Shown piece after piece: positions 63,058-64,000 of a stretch of DNA of 64,000 nucleotides. The position numbers and the translations under genes are program-made. Location: NCBI GenBank assembly GCA_023333565.1, contig JAJKFH010001548.1:124001-188000 (forward strand), given 5' to 3'. The first letter of the stretch is position 1, and the number at the start of each line of letters is the position of its first letter. The DNA is from Puffinus mauretanicus (taxonomy: Eukaryota; Chordata; Aves; Procellariiformes; Procellariidae). Below the pieces are notes generated by a model, which did not search any database, had not been told where the DNA came from, and saw only the letters and a list, made by a program, of their open reading frames with translations.

Positions 63058-64000
63058 GTACATCCCGTGAGCAGAGAGCAGCGTTTACAGGCTCTCCTGG
63101 TTACTATCATGGTTTTTTGTGCCTGCCACTTTGGAAGTTAATCCTTAATTCTGAGGAAGTGCATTTACTCAGTATTGTTATTTCCCATGAGAAGCTAAAG
63201 CTTAGTATTAGAATTACTACCAGAGGTCATTGGGATCACATGGAAGAAAATCACCTTTCCGGGTTCGGATGAGTGTCGGAGCTATTCCTTGGCCACCGCA
63301 GTGTCTCTGCATCCACCGCCTGTGTGACCCTCCCATTCCGAGGAAGGGCTGGCAGAGAGCTCTGCTCCTCCTGTCCCCAGCCCGGACACGGTGGCTGCAG
63401 GGCTGACAAGGCTGTGGGGACAGCCCGAACAGCTCTGCTGGGTGACCGTGGACCAAGATCACCCCGGCTGTACCTTTGGCAACACTGACTCTGCAGAAGG
63501 CAGGGCATGCCACCACTTCCAGGACAGCGTAGGGGCAAAGTTTGCCCCTGAGTGCAGGAAAAATCTCTTGTGGGGCGTACGTTGGTCCAGCACAACTAGA
63601 AGTCAGCACAGAGAACATTTGTGTGTGATCTCCATTTTTTAAATAGGTGAGCAGCAAAGTGCTTGGAGACCCATCAAGATGTGGGTGGGGATTTTTCAGT
63701 AGCTGACTTGCCATGAGGTGAAAAGGTCTGCCTCCACCGGTATAATTTCTTGGGGCACGGTGACTAGCCAAGCACACCAGGGGTTTTACTGGGGCACCTT
63801 CCCGTCCCGCTGCTGGTGTGCAGCTGAGGTTGCCCCATTTGTACTTGCCCCCCCCCATGATGCTGTCAAGCTACCACTGTTTCCCAGCCGTGTGCTTCAC
63901 CGCTTTGGGTCGCATCTGGGGGGACCATGCAACCACCCTGGCTGTCCTCGCCCAGCTAGAGAGCGCACAGGTCTGCGGAAGCTCCGAAACCAGCCATCAA
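63058..64000. other. Non-coding, longest open frame of the window but unrecognised
   Basis: A 213-codon frame lies on the minus strand at 63217-63858. It is rich in Pro/Gly/Cys/Arg/His, shows no repeat, domain or signal peptide I know, and overlaps open frames in other frames on both strands. I treat it as GC-driven chance, not as a gene. Confidence 0.4.

Noticed and set aside
63217..63858. 213-codon minus-strand frame, the longest after the GPCR-like one
   Set aside because: Composition is Pro/Gly/Cys/Arg-rich, it overlaps other open frames on both strands, and no domain, signal peptide or splice structure is recognisable.
1..64000. Prokaryotic-type systems (operons, CRISPR arrays, toxin-antitoxin, phage)
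   Set aside because: The repeats and overall structure are those of a bird nuclear genome. No spaced direct-repeat array or tightly packed gene cluster exists.

Overview
This is a stretch of vertebrate nuclear DNA, almost certainly from a bird. The evidence is the repeats. Several CR1 LINE 3' ends carry the avian-type signature (GGTTGGACTAGATGATC, then a variant of TCCCTTCCAACC, then a short ATTCT- or ATCCTATG-like tail), and there is a solo LTR with the CCAGCTGGG start and GGGTTAAACCACGACA end I associate with avian ERVL-type elements. There are no operons, ribosome binding sites, CRISPR arrays or other prokaryotic features. Base composition alternates between AT-rich sequence and short CpG-dense patches, as is common in bird intergenic or intronic DNA.

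Layout. From 1 to about 29.2 kb I find no supportable gene. This part holds a CR1 3' end near 1.4 kb, CpG-dense patches near 5.9, 7.2 and 11.5 kb, an AT-rich palindrome near 10.1 kb, a strong CTCF-like motif at 20.5 kb and a 20-bp GATA palindrome at 23.75 kb. At 29.24-29.91 kb on the minus strand lies the only reading frame that resembles a known protein family: a class A (P2Y/LPAR-like) GPCR running from TM1 to TM5, with an altered DRY motif and no TM6-TM7. From 31.5 to 33.0 kb lies a composite of old repeats: a 31-bp direct repeat, an ERVL-type LTR 3' end, and a long, decayed CR1/L3-type LINE with reverse-transcriptase-derived sequence. From 33 to 60.6 kb the DNA is again apparently non-coding, with two weak candidate exons on the minus strand (33.97-34.10 and 41.98-42.29 kb), a CR1 fragment at 51.2 kb, GC minisatellites and a pyrimidine-rich strand-asymmetric block at 59.4-60.2 kb. 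From 60.6 to 61.6 kb there is a repeat cluster: an A-rich tandem repeat, a CR1 3' end and an intact 504-bp solo LTR flanked by a perfect 5-bp target-site duplication. The last 2.4 kb contains one CpG-dense block and no recognised gene.

No multi-gene system is visible. Nearly all long open frames are GC-rich chance frames with no family resemblance. The items most worth following are the degenerate but open GPCR frame, the intact solo LTR with its own CCAAT, CRE-like and TATA elements and poly(A) signal, the CTCF and GATA motifs, and the two candidate exons. All calls come from reading the sequence by eye; no database search, alignment or folding was run.
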